Position numbers and translations under genes: made by a program
In this document: piece after piece, positions 26,445-36,037 of the stretch
Numbering within the stretch: the first letter of the stretch is position 1
Layout: each line of letters opens with the position of its first letter
Notes under the pieces: generated by a model
Told to the model about the DNA's origin: nothing
Seen by the model: the letters and a program-made list of their open reading frames with translations, nothing else
The model's database searches: none
NCBI GenBank assembly: GCA_023662725.1
Contig: JAMPIL010000001.1
Span: 1,258,449 to 1,322,448 of the forward strand
Length of the DNA stretch: 64,000 nt
Source: Ruminococcus flavefaciens
GTDB taxonomy: Bacteria; Bacillota; Clostridia; Oscillospirales; Ruminococcaceae
Reading direction: 5' to 3'

Positions 26445-27557
26445 TTGAGCAATATAATTCAATTTTTACAAAATATCAAATCACAAAACGGATTTAAGGC
26501 TAAATTGCGGAATCGTTTGTTTTCTTCAATGATTCATGGATTTGAAGCTATTGAAGCCGACATCGGCTCGATAAATTCCCAGCAGGAAGAGATAATGAAA
26601 AGACTTGAAAACTTGCAGTCACGTTTTGATACGGTTGAAATCAAATCTTCCGATTGTACCGGTACAGTTTCAGCGTTGAGAAACGATCTTGAAAGCATCG
26701 GAGTTAATCTCCGCAACAACAATTCCGCTATAGACAGGCTTTCTGCCGACAGTGAGTTCCTTAAATTAAAGATTTCCGGAATGGGAAAAAATCTCCGCAG
26801 CAATGTTTCGGCAGCAACTTCTGTCCCTCAAAACGAACAAACTCAGATCGTTTCGCAAACCGCTGTTAATGCTACACAAGAAAGCGATTATGAAAGTATA
26901 GATTACTTTGATTTCGAGAACCATTTCCGTGGTTCTATCGAAAGTATCAAAAAAGCTCAGGAATTCTATTTGCCCTATTTTAAAAATAGCAAGAAAGTTA
27001 TAGATATTGGCTGCGGACGTGGAGAATTCCTCTCGCTTATGAAGGATAACGGAATTAACGCCTGCGGTGTTGATATTTATGAACCATATGTCGATTACTG
27101 CAATATGAAGGGTCTTTCCGCAGTTTGCGGCGACGGTTCGGAGTTCCTTTCAAAGCAGGACGAGGTTGACGGAATTTTCGTCGGACAAGTTGTTGAGCAT
27201 CTTAAAACTCACGAAATTATCAGGCTGTGCAATACCGCCTATGAGAAGCTTTCCGAGGGCGGAATTATCGTGATAGAAACGCCGAATCCGACTTCGCTTG
27301 CGATCTATACCAATGCTTTTTACATCGATCCGTCGCACATTAAGCCGGTTCATCCGCTTACTATGAAGTATTATCTCGAAAAAGCCGGTTTCCGAAAAAC
27401 AGACCTTATTTTTACCGAAAACAGTCGCCCGCCGTTTGAAATTCCGAAACTGAAAATTTCCGACGGAGAAGATACAGAAGAATTCAACAAGGCTATGAAA
27501 AAGGTTTCAGAGCTTCTCTACGGCAGTCAGGATTATGCTGTTATTGCCTGTAAATAG
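26445..27557 (+). CDS. Class I SAM methyltransferase with N-terminal coiled coil
   Basis: The N-terminal 130 residues form a heptad-rich coiled coil (EIMKRLENLQSRFDTVEIKS...). The C-terminal part is a SAM-dependent methyltransferase: VIDIGCGRGEFLSLM binds SAM, then NACGVDIYEPYVDYC and VVEHLKTHEIIRL. In WbdD-type systems a coiled-coil protein methylates the glycan end, controls chain length and hands the chain to Wzm/Wzt. Such a capping role is likely here. The start is TTG 26445 with GGAG nine bases upstream; no closer ATG fits. Confidence 0.85.
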   Translation: MSNIIQFLQNIKSQNGFKAKLRNRLFSSMIHGFEAIEADIGSINSQQEEIMKRLENLQSRFDTVEIKSSDCTGTVSALRNDLESIGVNLRNNNSAIDRLSADSEFLKLKISGMGKNLRSNVSAATSVPQNEQTQIVSQTAVNATQESDYESIDYFDFENHFRGSIESIKKAQEFYLPYFKNSKKVIDIGCGRGEFLSLMKDNGINACGVDIYEPYVDYCNMKGLSAVCGDGSEFLSKQDEVDGIFVGQVVEHLKTHEIIRLCNTAYEKLSEGGIIVIETPNPTSLAIYTNAFYIDPSHIKPVHPLTMKYYLEKAGFRKTDLIFTENSRPPFEIPKLKISDGEDTEEFNKAMKKVSELLYGSQDYAVIACK

Positions 27558-27576
27558 CCTTTGAAAGGACATAAAA

Positions 27577-28086
27577 ATGGAAAACAACAATATTAATATC
27601 GAAGAAATCATGGCACAGATAAAGCGTGACATAAAGGAGAAAAATCTCTCCTCTGATATGCTCAGCTTCGAGGACGTTCCCTATAAAAAACCGGTTCAGA
27701 TAAGCCGCAGTGGAAACGTTTCCCTTGGTGATGCGGACGAGGCTCTCGCCTCCATGAATGCTCACTACTATGTTCAGCCTTATAAGCCGATTGCAGGTAA
27801 TCCGATTAAAGTTTTCATTAAAAAGGTTATCAGAAAGCTCACTAAATTTTATGTTGAACCTGTAGTTTTTGAGCAGAATGAATTCAACGCAAACACGGTC
27901 AGTGTCCTTAATACTCTGCGTAATATAGCCGAAAATCAGTCATCATTCGAAAAGGATTCGCTTGCTGAAAAGCTTGAAACTCTTGAACTTGCGCAAAGAG
28001 AACTTCTCATCAGAATCGAAACTCTTGAAAAGGAAAATTCTTTGCTCAAAGAAGAAATTGCCACAGGAAAGCAGGTTTCGGAATGA
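27577..28086 (+). CDS. Small coiled-coil protein of the glycan locus
   Basis: The 169-residue protein has no catalytic motif. Its start (NINIEEIMAQIKRDIKEKN) resembles short N-terminal segments found on methyltransferases and glycosyltransferases of Wzt-type glycan loci. A basic middle (PIKVFIKKVIRKLTKFY) could bind membrane, and the last 50 residues are a strong coiled coil (SLAEKLETLELAQRELLIRI...). It may be a scaffold that tethers the methyltransferase and glycosyltransferases. It is coupled to the following gene by an ATGA overlap. Confidence 0.75.
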   Translation: MENNNINIEEIMAQIKRDIKEKNLSSDMLSFEDVPYKKPVQISRSGNVSLGDADEALASMNAHYYVQPYKPIAGNPIKVFIKKVIRKLTKFYVEPVVFEQNEFNANTVSVLNTLRNIAENQSSFEKDSLAEKLETLELAQRELLIRIETLEKENSLLKEEIATGKQVSE

Positions 28087-29165
28087 GGATTATCCAGATT
28101 CTTCCCACGCTCTCTTTCGGGGACGCTATCGGCAACGATACGATCGCTCTCAAGGGAGCAATTGCCGATATGGGATTCGATTCCGAGATCTATGCTGAAA
28201 ACGTGGACAAACGGCTTTCATCGGATATCGCTAAGAATATAGGAAGGCTCAAGGGGCTTAAACCGGACGATATTATCCTCTATCATAAATCGACGGGAAC
28301 GGACCTTACATTTAAACTTGATGAATTCAAGTGCCGTAAGATAATGATTTATCACAACATAACTCCGCCTGAATTTTTTGCTCCTTACAGTCCCGCGGCA
28401 GAGAGTCTTACGAAATTCGGCTACGAGGGAGTCGAATTTCTCAGAGATAAGGTTGAACTCTGTCTTGCGGACTCTTCTTATAATAAAAGTGAACTGATTC
28501 GTATGGGGTATAATTGTCCGATAGAAGTTCGTCCTATACTTATAAAATTTGACGATTACAAACAGACTCCCGATAAAACAGTTCTCAAAAATTGCAGCGA
28601 TGGTAAGAAAAATCTTATTTTTGTCGGCAGAATAGCTCCGAATAAAAAGCAGGAGAATATTATCCGTGCTTTCTATTGGTATAAGCGAATGAATCCCGAT
28701 TCACGTCTGATTCTCGCAGGTTCTTATACGGGCATGGAGAATTATTTCGAACGGCTCGTGAAGTATACCAAGGCGCTCGGTCTTGAAGAGGACGTTGTTT
28801 TTACCGGACACATAAAATTCAGCGAAATACTGGCTTATTACCACTCCGCTCACGCTTTTGTATGTATGAGCGAGCATGAGGGATTTTGTGTTCCGCTTGC
28901 TGAAGCGATGTTTTTTGACATCCCGATAATTGCTTACGATACAAGTGCGATTTCCGATACTCTCGGCGGAAGCGGAGTTCTTATTGATGATAACGACCCT
29001 GTTTTTGCCGCACACGTCATTGATCGTGTTATAGGCGATAATACGTTAAGGAATCATATTATTGAGGGACAGAGAAAACGTCTGGAGGATTTTTCTTACG
29101 ATAGAATCAAAAATATTTTCGAGAAACAGTTGAAAGATTTTATAAAAGATAAAAACTGTCGATAA
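28083..29165 (+). CDS. GT4-family glycosyltransferase
   Basis: The 360-residue protein has the GT-B fold pattern of retaining GT4 enzymes: NLIFVGRIAPNKKQENIIRA starts the nucleotide-sugar domain and EHEGFCVPLAEAMFFDIPII is the E-x7-E donor-site motif. The N-terminal half (IIQILPTLSFGDAIGNDTIA) is the acceptor domain. It is cytoplasmic and likely adds one sugar to the lipid-linked glycan. Donor and linkage are unknown. Its final residues and stop lie at the edge of repeat copy D. Confidence 0.9.
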   Translation: MRIIQILPTLSFGDAIGNDTIALKGAIADMGFDSEIYAENVDKRLSSDIAKNIGRLKGLKPDDIILYHKSTGTDLTFKLDEFKCRKIMIYHNITPPEFFAPYSPAAESLTKFGYEGVEFLRDKVELCLADSSYNKSELIRMGYNCPIEVRPILIKFDDYKQTPDKTVLKNCSDGKKNLIFVGRIAPNKKQENIIRAFYWYKRMNPDSRLILAGSYTGMENYFERLVKYTKALGLEEDVVFTGHIKFSEILAYYHSAHAFVCMSEHEGFCVPLAEAMFFDIPIIAYDTSAISDTLGGSGVLIDDNDPVFAAHVIDRVIGDNTLRNHIIEGQRKRLEDFSYDRIKNIFEKQLKDFIKDKNCR

Positions 29166-29372
29166 CAGCGTTGTTTTTGACGTATACAACGGTGAATTTG
29201 TTCCGCTTATCCTCTGCAATAAGAATTTCCACATGTTTAGGCATTCTGCTCTAATTATTTTCATTACCTCTTTACAGGGTAATGAAAATAATTAATATCG
29301 GGATTCCAAAGGGTTATTCAACCCTTTGGCAGGGGGTTAAGGGGACTGAGTCCCCTTAATAAAACGTCAATA
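29166..29372 (+). repeat. Modular hairpin repeat, copy D
   Basis: This copy occupies the only large gap inside the glycan locus. The left segment (TTTGTTCCGCTTATCCTCTG) is shared with copies C and E, then AGGCATTCTGCTCTAAT. The central hairpin has perfect 17-base arms TAATTATTTTCATTACC (29252-29268) / GGTAATGAAAATAATTA (29278-29294) with a 9-base loop. After it come CCAAAGGGTT/AACCCTTTGG (29306-29329) and GGGGAC/GTCCCC (29341-29355). The ends are decayed. It may attenuate or split transcription between the two halves of the locus. Confidence 0.85.
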
Positions 29373-29391
29373 AAGAAAAGGTGATAACAAA

Positions 29392-30603
29392 ATGAAAAAA
29401 ATTGGATTTGTGATTCCGTGGTATGCCGACGGTATCCCCGGAGGAGCGGAAATGGAGCTGCGTGAGGTTGCCGGTCATCTACACAGCGCAGGAGTACGGC
29501 TGGAAATTCTGACGACCTGCGTAAAAGAATTCGGCTCCGATTGGAGCGTTAATTACTACAAAGAGGGCGTTGATTCAACCGCTAACGGCATTACGATAAA
29601 GCGTTTCAAGGTAAAAAAAAGAGATACAGAAGCCTTTGACGCAATTAATGCCAAGCTTATGAGAAAAGCGCCGGTTTCGCTGGAGGAGGAGGATATTTTC
29701 CTCAGCGAAATGATAAACAGTCCCGATTTGTACAACTATATCAGCGAGCATGGCGACGATTATTCGTTGTTTGTTTTTATTCCGTATATGTTCGGAACAA
29801 CATATAACGGAGCTAAGATTTTTCCCGAAAAATCGGTACTTATTCCATGTTTCCACGATGAGGGCTACGCTTATTTGAACCGTTTTAAGGAACTTTTTCC
29901 ACAGACCGCTGGAATGATCTTCAATGCACGTCCCGAAGCAAAACTTGCTCAGCGGCTTTATGGATTTGAGGAAAGCGGTACTAAAACCATTGTTATGGGA
30001 ATCGGTATGGACACCGATATTGTTCCGGATCCTGCGGCTTTTCGTGAAAAATTCAAAATAAATGAACGTTTTATTCTTTATGCCGGAAGAAAGGACGAGG
30101 GAAAGAATGTCCACACGCTTGTAAAATATTACACAGAGTATATCAAACGTCACGAAACTGATCTCCGATTGGTTCTTATCGGAGGCGGAGAAATCGAGCT
30201 TCCCCCCACATTGGTCAAATCCGGCAGAATAGTTGACCTCGGTTTTGTTGACAGGCAGGATAAGTATAACGCTCAGGGTGCCGCGGAATTTCTCTGTCAG
30301 CCCTCAATGAACGAGAGTTTCTCTCTGGTAATAATGGAAAGCTGGCTCTGCGGACGTCCTGTCCTTGTACACGAAAATTGTCCGGTTACGAGAAATTTCG
30401 TCTCGGAATCTAACGGAGGTCTGTATTTCGGGAATTATTTTGAGTTTGAAGGCTGCGTTGACTACATTTTGAATCATAAAAATACAGCGTGGCTCATGGG
30501 AAGCAACGGAAAAGACTACGTTAAAAAGAATTTTGATTGGGACGTTATTGTCGATAAATACAAGAAATTTTTCAATGAAATTTCAGGAGAGAACAAACAA
30601 TGA
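29392..30603 (+). CDS. GT4-family glycosyltransferase (tandem paralogue 1)
   Basis: The 403-residue GT-B protein opens with GFVIPWYADGIPGGAEMELR, the glycine-rich acceptor loop, and has the donor domain from FILYAGRKDEGKNVHTLVKY to PSMNESFSLVIMESWLCGRP (E-x7-E). It shares many segments with the next gene, including GGLYFGNYFEFEGCVDYIL, so the two arose by duplication. Coupled to the next gene by an ATGA overlap. AAAAGGTG precedes the ATG. Confidence 0.9.
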   Translation: MKKIGFVIPWYADGIPGGAEMELREVAGHLHSAGVRLEILTTCVKEFGSDWSVNYYKEGVDSTANGITIKRFKVKKRDTEAFDAINAKLMRKAPVSLEEEDIFLSEMINSPDLYNYISEHGDDYSLFVFIPYMFGTTYNGAKIFPEKSVLIPCFHDEGYAYLNRFKELFPQTAGMIFNARPEAKLAQRLYGFEESGTKTIVMGIGMDTDIVPDPAAFREKFKINERFILYAGRKDEGKNVHTLVKYYTEYIKRHETDLRLVLIGGGEIELPPTLVKSGRIVDLGFVDRQDKYNAQGAAEFLCQPSMNESFSLVIMESWLCGRPVLVHENCPVTRNFVSESNGGLYFGNYFEFEGCVDYILNHKNTAWLMGSNGKDYVKKNFDWDVIVDKYKKFFNEISGENKQ

Positions 30604-31778
30604 AAAAAATTGCACTGGTGAACCAGCGATATGGTCTTGAAGTAAACGGCGGTTCCGAGTATTATACAAGGCTCATCGCCGAACGGCTTACGGATGAATT
30701 TCAGGTTGACGTTATTACAACCAAGGCTCTGGATTATACAGATTGGAATAATTATTATACAGCTGACGAAGAAGATATCAACGAAGTTCATGTTAGAAGA
30801 TTCCCTACCGAAAAATGCCGTGCCGAAAACTTCAACGAATATAACGGCGAATACCTTTCAAAAATCTCAAACGGTCATTTTTCCGAAGAAGAGGAAAAGA
30901 TATGGTTTGAGAAACAGGGACCGTATTGTCCCGCTGCCATTGAATTTATTAAGGAAAACAGGGATAATTATGATGCTTTTATTTTCGTGACATACCTTTA
31001 CTACCTTACTGTTATGGGAATGCCGGAAGTTGCTGAAAAGTCAGTTTTTATACCGACGGCTCATGAAGAACCGTTTATTCACTTCAAAACATTTGAGAAA
31101 ATTTTCACGCTTCCGAAAGCTTTTGTTTTCCTTACGGACGAGGAAAAAGATCTTGTTCAGAATCTTTTCAACTGCCGTGAGATATCTTGTGAAGTCATGG
31201 GTACAGGTGTGGAAATTCCCTGTAAACCGAACGAAAATGCCTTTCGTCAAAAGTTTGGCATAGATGGCGACTACATTATCTATGTCGGCAGGATCGACGA
31301 GGGCAAGGATTGTCCGATGATGTTCAAGTATTTTATGGAATACAAGAGCCGCCGTCCTGAAAGCAGGTTAAAGCTTGTTCTCATGGGAAAACCTGTTTGC
31401 AGGATACCGAAACACGGTGATATAATCAGCCTTGGATTTGTCAGCGAGGAGGATAAATTCAGCGGTATTTCCGGTGCGAAAGCTCTTGTGCTTCCCTCTA
31501 AATTCGAGAGCCTTTCAATTTCCGTCCTTGAAGCGATGACGCTCTCTGTTCCGGTTATAGTCAACGGAGTATGCGAAGTTCTTAAGGGACATTGCGTTAA
31601 AAGCAACGGTGGTCTTTATTATATGAATTATTTTGAATTCGAGGGTATTCTCGATTATATTTTCTCCCACGATGAAGAATACGCTCTGCTTTGCAGAAAC
31701 GCTGAGAATTATATTGAAAAAAATTACCGATGGGACGTTATTATGAGAAAATTCAAGGAGGTCATCGAGCGCATATGA
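30600..31778 (+). CDS. GT4-family glycosyltransferase (tandem paralogue 2)
   Basis: The 392-residue protein parallels the gene before it along the whole length: IALVNQRYGLEVNGGSEYYT at the start, YIIYVGRIDEGKDCPMMFKY, and the donor motif PSKFESLSISVLEAMTLSVP, then GGLYYMNYFEFEGILDYIF. Probably it adds a different sugar in the same repeat unit. The stop overlaps the next ATG (ATGA). Confidence 0.9.
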   Translation: MKKIALVNQRYGLEVNGGSEYYTRLIAERLTDEFQVDVITTKALDYTDWNNYYTADEEDINEVHVRRFPTEKCRAENFNEYNGEYLSKISNGHFSEEEEKIWFEKQGPYCPAAIEFIKENRDNYDAFIFVTYLYYLTVMGMPEVAEKSVFIPTAHEEPFIHFKTFEKIFTLPKAFVFLTDEEKDLVQNLFNCREISCEVMGTGVEIPCKPNENAFRQKFGIDGDYIIYVGRIDEGKDCPMMFKYFMEYKSRRPESRLKLVLMGKPVCRIPKHGDIISLGFVSEEDKFSGISGAKALVLPSKFESLSISVLEAMTLSVPVIVNGVCEVLKGHCVKSNGGLYYMNYFEFEGILDYIFSHDEEYALLCRNAENYIEKNYRWDVIMRKFKEVIERI

Positions 31779-33928
31779 ATGAAAAAACGAAGAAAAAATT
31801 TGCATTCCCACGCTTTCAGCCGCATGATATTGTTACGATTTTGTTTGCAGCTTTGATTTTTTTTATCAATTTCAAAATTGTCGGAAAGTGTTTTAATCCG
31901 TTTGTTTACAATGATGAAATGGGGTATTGGACTCATGCGGCTGAAATGGCGGGACTCGACTGGCACGGAGTCTCAAAAACGCTTGCATGGTATTCCTTCG
32001 GTTACAGCTTTATGCTTGCTCCGCTTATGAAAATTATTTCCGATACGGTGATCCTCTATCGTGCAGCAATAATCCTGAATATCTGTATGGAGATTGTTTC
32101 GTATTTCCTTTTTGTTTATATTATAAGATATTTATTTCCCAAAATCGGAAAGATTCCGGCAAGCTTTGTTTCGGCAGCGGCAATACTTTATACTTCGTAT
32201 CAGATGAACGCCGGAATCGCTTTCTCGGAAACGTCTCTGCTATTCGTGACTACAGTGATAGTCTTTACTGTTGTGAGGATAATTCAAAAGCCGACTTACC
32301 TCAATCTCGGCTGCCTTGGAATTTTATCTGCGTATCTTTTTATGATACATAACAGGACTATCGGAATCGTCGCTTCAGCCGTCCTTATCGTTGCTCTGGG
32401 ATTTATATTCAAGAAAATAGACTACAAAAAAGTTGGAGTTTTTACTCTTACGCTCGTTGTAGGTATAGTTTGCAACAAGCTTGTAAGAGGATACCTTGAA
32501 AGCGCTCTTTGGCCGTCCGGAAAAGCCGGAGGAAACGATGCCGGAAGCGTTTTCGGAAAGCTTAAAGCTGCATTTTCTTCTGTCGACGCAATAAAGAAGC
32601 TCGTTTCGATAATGGCGGCACAGGGATTTGCTGTTTCCGCAGCAACGATGTGTCTTGTTCTGTTCGCCCTCTGGGCGGTTATGAGAAGAATTATTTCCGC
32701 TCTTGGAAAAACTGCTATTGCCTTGAAAGAGAAGAAAAAGCTTGACTGCAATATCTTTGATGAGCGGATTTTCGTTCTCGCTTTCATCTTCTGCGCATTT
32801 ATTTCCACCTGGATCATCAGCAGCGTTTTCATGTTCGATTTCCAACGTATAGACCATGTGCTTTATACAAGATATTTCGATATTATTGTCGGAGTTCTTG
32901 TTATGATCGGAATCTGCTTTCTTTATGAAGCGGAAAAAATTGATTTCGGATTTATGCTTCTGATTCCGTTCATAATGAGAATAGGCGCAGGAAGAGCTTC
33001 GGTTATGATGCAGTATGTTAAAGCTCCTGTTTTCAACAAGGTCTGCTCGCCGGGAATATGCCGTCTGTACGAGTTCAATGGTCAGAATTTCCACGCATAT
33101 ATAACGTGGTCGGTATCGCTTTTCTTCCTTATAGCATTCATCATGTATGCTCTTAAAAAACATAAATTGGGCATTTTTGCAGTTTCGATCATCTGCATCT
33201 GTTGTTTCAATAAGAACACACCATCCGCTGTTGAAGCAATAACGATCAATCAGGATGCTTATGCCGGCGACCGTGCAATGATAGACAGAAATAAAGAAAT
33301 TTTTGAAACCGGAAACGTCTATATGACGCCTTCTGTCGGAACTTTTGCTTCATTCCTCCAATATGAACTGAACGACGTTCGTGTTGATTTCGTTTACGAC
33401 CTTGAAGAACTGAACGAAAATTCCTATGTTTTTGCAAATAAAAGCGATATTATAAGCTTTCTTGACTACAACATCATTGATAATTCCGACAAGCATATCA
33501 TTGTTTCTGCCGTTGCTGATGAAGAGAATTCGGGCAATCTGCCGCTTTCATACATGAACACATTCGATTACAGCTATTATATTGTCGACGAGGATATAAT
33601 TGAAAGCAATCCTGCAAATAATTATGTCTGCTACGGACCGTATCTCAATCTCGAAATCGGAACCTACACGTTCTCTCTCGACATGGATTTCGACAAGATC
33701 AGCGGCGAAAATATAGGATTCGCCGAAATAAGAAGCAGTTCTGTCAACACGGTTTACGATCATATCGAGATCACTGACGACATGATATCAAAAGACGGAA
33801 GTCTTGATATAGATCTTAACGCAAATGTCGGAGTTCCCGTTTCCGATATGGAAATAGTGGTTTTTCTGTATGATCCGGCAGAAATTTCTATGCAGCTTAA
33901 TTCGATTCAAGTTGATACAAAGGAGTAA
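31775..33928 (+). CDS. Polytopic GT-C-like membrane glycosyltransferase
   Basis: The 717-residue protein has about 11-13 membrane helices followed by a soluble extracytoplasmic C-terminal domain of roughly 200 residues. The first loop carries YNDEMGYWTHAAEMAG, an acidic pair placed like the catalytic residues of GT-C enzymes, which use polyprenyl-phosphate sugars on the outer face. The neighbouring DPM1-like GT2 could make that donor. I chose the ATG at 31775 (overlapping the previous stop); an earlier in-frame ATG at 31730 lies inside the upstream gene. Assignment is by architecture; specific family uncertain. Confidence 0.75.
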   Translation: MNEKTKKKFAFPRFQPHDIVTILFAALIFFINFKIVGKCFNPFVYNDEMGYWTHAAEMAGLDWHGVSKTLAWYSFGYSFMLAPLMKIISDTVILYRAAIILNICMEIVSYFLFVYIIRYLFPKIGKIPASFVSAAAILYTSYQMNAGIAFSETSLLFVTTVIVFTVVRIIQKPTYLNLGCLGILSAYLFMIHNRTIGIVASAVLIVALGFIFKKIDYKKVGVFTLTLVVGIVCNKLVRGYLESALWPSGKAGGNDAGSVFGKLKAAFSSVDAIKKLVSIMAAQGFAVSAATMCLVLFALWAVMRRIISALGKTAIALKEKKKLDCNIFDERIFVLAFIFCAFISTWIISSVFMFDFQRIDHVLYTRYFDIIVGVLVMIGICFLYEAEKIDFGFMLLIPFIMRIGAGRASVMMQYVKAPVFNKVCSPGICRLYEFNGQNFHAYITWSVSLFFLIAFIMYALKKHKLGIFAVSIICICCFNKNTPSAVEAITINQDAYAGDRAMIDRNKEIFETGNVYMTPSVGTFASFLQYELNDVRVDFVYDLEELNENSYVFANKSDIISFLDYNIIDNSDKHIIVSAVADEENSGNLPLSYMNTFDYSYYIVDEDIIESNPANNYVCYGPYLNLEIGTYTFSLDMDFDKISGENIGFAEIRSSSVNTVYDHIEITDDMISKDGSLDIDLNANVGVPVSDMEIVVFLYDPAEISMQLNSIQVDTKE

Positions 33929-33933
33929 TTTTT

Positions 33934-34896
33934 ATGAAGCTTATTATTCAGATTCCCTGCTATAATGAAGAAGAAACACTGGAACTTGCCTATAACGACC
34001 TGCCGAGACATATCGACGGGATAGATACGATAGAGTATCTTATAATCAATGACGGAAGCAAGGATAATACTGTTGCAAAAGCTAAAGAACTTGGTTTCCA
34101 CCACATCGTTTCGTTTAAGCAGAATAAAGGACTTGCCAAAGGGTTTATGGCGGGAATCGACGCTTGTCTGCACCTCGGAGCAGATATTATCGTCAATACC
34201 GACGCGGATAATCAGTACTGCGGCGACGATATTGAAAAAATAGTTCGTCCTATTCTTGATGAAAAGGCGGATATCGTTATCGGTGAACGTCCCATTGACC
34301 AGACAGAGCATTTTTCTTGGAAGAAGAAAAAGTTCCAGCATCTCGGAAGCTGGGTTGTACGAGCTGCCTCCGGAACTGATATTCCCGACGCTCCCAGCGG
34401 ATTCCGTGCATATTCGAGAGAAGCTGCGCTCCGGCTGAACGTTGTGAACGAATATACTTATACCCTTGAAACCATAATTCAGGCTGGAAATAATAAAATA
34501 GCCATGACTTCCGTTCCGATAAGAACGAATCCGGAAACACGTCCTTCAAGACTTTTTTCCAGTATGTGGCGCTATATGAAGCGTTCTTCAACTGTTATAA
34601 CACGCTCGTTTGTTATGTATAAGCCGCTGAAATTCTTCATGACCATCGGTATGATACTGCTTCTTCTCGGAGCTGTTCTCGGGGTAAGATTCCTCATTCT
34701 GCTGGGAATGGGCGAGGGAAGCGGTCATATCCAATCGCTTATTTTAACGGCTATCCTCATTATGATGGGATTCCAGACCGTGACTATCGGTCTGCTCGGA
34801 GACACTATAGCCGCAAACAGAAAGCTTCTTGAGGATGTTCAGTATCGTGTGAGAAAAATGGAATGCGGAGAAAAGAGAGAGAATGAAGAAAAATAA
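33934..34896 (+). CDS. GT2 polyprenyl-phosphate glycosyltransferase (DPM1-like) with membrane tail
   Basis: The 320-residue protein has a GT-A fold: IIQIPCYNEEETLELAYNDL, the DGSKDNT donor loop and NTDADNQYCGDDI with the metal-binding D-x-D. It is followed by two C-terminal helices (FFMTIGMILLLLGAVLGVRF; LILTAILIMMGFQTVTIGLL). These enzymes load a sugar on undecaprenyl phosphate, which the GT-C-like enzyme upstream could use outside the cell. It overlaps the next gene by 14 bases. Confidence 0.9.
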   Translation: MKLIIQIPCYNEEETLELAYNDLPRHIDGIDTIEYLIINDGSKDNTVAKAKELGFHHIVSFKQNKGLAKGFMAGIDACLHLGADIIVNTDADNQYCGDDIEKIVRPILDEKADIVIGERPIDQTEHFSWKKKKFQHLGSWVVRAASGTDIPDAPSGFRAYSREAALRLNVVNEYTYTLETIIQAGNNKIAMTSVPIRTNPETRPSRLFSSMWRYMKRSSTVITRSFVMYKPLKFFMTIGMILLLLGAVLGVRFLILLGMGEGSGHIQSLILTAILIMMGFQTVTIGLLGDTIAANRKLLEDVQYRVRKMECGEKRENEEK

Positions 34897-36037
34897 CAGA
34901 AAAAGAATCGTTATGATAGGTCCTGTATATCCTTTTAAAGGCGGCATTTCGCACTATACAGGTGCTATGGCAAAAAATCTTGCAAAAGATTTCGAGGTTT
35001 TTACCATTTCATATAAAATGCAATATCCGAAAATCCTCTTCAAAAGCGAGCAGAGAGATTTCGACAACGATACGTTTAAAGTTCACGATACGAAATACCT
35101 CGTCAATACGGCAAATCCCTTTAACTGGATAAATTCTGCAAGAAAGATAAAAAAGCTCAAACCCGATTATATCATCATGCAGTGGTGGCATCCATATTTT
35201 TCACCGTGTTACACAGGCTTGTCCATGTTTACAAGAAAAATTCCTAAGATTTTCGTCTGTCATAACGTTTTTCCCCACGAACGTTTTCCGCTGGACAGAT
35301 TTCTCACCAGAACCGTTTTGAAAAAGGGCAAAGCCTATATAACTCATTCAGCTATGGACGCAGAGGACTTAAAGGGAATCGTGGCAGTTCCAAATTATGA
35401 AACTACGGTACTTCCGGTTCATAATTCCTTTAAGATGAAAAATCTCACAAAGCCTCAGGCGAGACTGGCAGCGAACGTTCCCGAAGATAAGAAAATTCTG
35501 CTGTTTTTCGGTTTCGTCAGGGACTATAAAGGACTTCGTCATATTATAAACGCAATGCCGGATATAGTTAAATACGACAGCAATATCCGTCTTATGATAG
35601 TGGGGGAATTCCGAAGCGACAAAGAAAACTACCTTGAACAAATAAAAAATCTGGGCGTTGAGGATAATATAGATATTGTTGACGGCTATATCCCCGACAG
35701 CGGAATCGAGAAATATTTCGCTGCATCTGACTTAATAGTCCTGCCATATGAATCAGCGACTCAGAGCGGTATAGTCCAGATAGCATACGGCTTTGAAAAG
35801 CCTGTTATAGCGACCAACGTTGGCGGTTTGCCGGAAGTTATTTCCGACGGAAAAACAGGATATATAGTCGAGCCGAAAAATCCGAAAGCTCTCGCTGAAG
35901 CCGTTATCCGCTTCTTTGACGAGAATAAATCAGAAGAATTTACCGAAAATGTCCGCAAAGAAGCTTACCGCTATTCGTGGGACAGAATGAATGAAGTCGT
36001 TGTAAGACTTACGGAGAAAATCGATAATGAAAAGTAA
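34883..36037 (+). CDS. GT4-family glycosyltransferase
   Basis: The 384-residue GT-B protein shows IVMIGPVYPFKGGISHYTGA at the N-terminus, KKILLFFGFVRDYKGLRHII at the start of the donor domain and LPYESATQSGIVQIAYGFEK (E-x7-type donor motif region) near the end. Likely cytoplasmic, acting in the same glycan pathway. It overlaps both neighbours by 10-14 bases. Confidence 0.9.
   Translation: MKKNNRKRIVMIGPVYPFKGGISHYTGAMAKNLAKDFEVFTISYKMQYPKILFKSEQRDFDNDTFKVHDTKYLVNTANPFNWINSARKIKKLKPDYIIMQWWHPYFSPCYTGLSMFTRKIPKIFVCHNVFPHERFPLDRFLTRTVLKKGKAYITHSAMDAEDLKGIVAVPNYETTVLPVHNSFKMKNLTKPQARLAANVPEDKKILLFFGFVRDYKGLRHIINAMPDIVKYDSNIRLMIVGEFRSDKENYLEQIKNLGVEDNIDIVDGYIPDSGIEKYFAASDLIVLPYESATQSGIVQIAYGFEKPVIATNVGGLPEVISDGKTGYIVEPKNPKALAEAVIRFFDENKSEEFTENVRKEAYRYSWDRMNEVVVRLTEKIDNEK

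Noticed and set aside
32375..33163. 262-codon minus-strand frame inside the GT-C-like gene
   Set aside because: Composition is a reversed hydrophobic reading (rich in Lys/Asn/Ser), with no motif; it is a shadow of the real gene.
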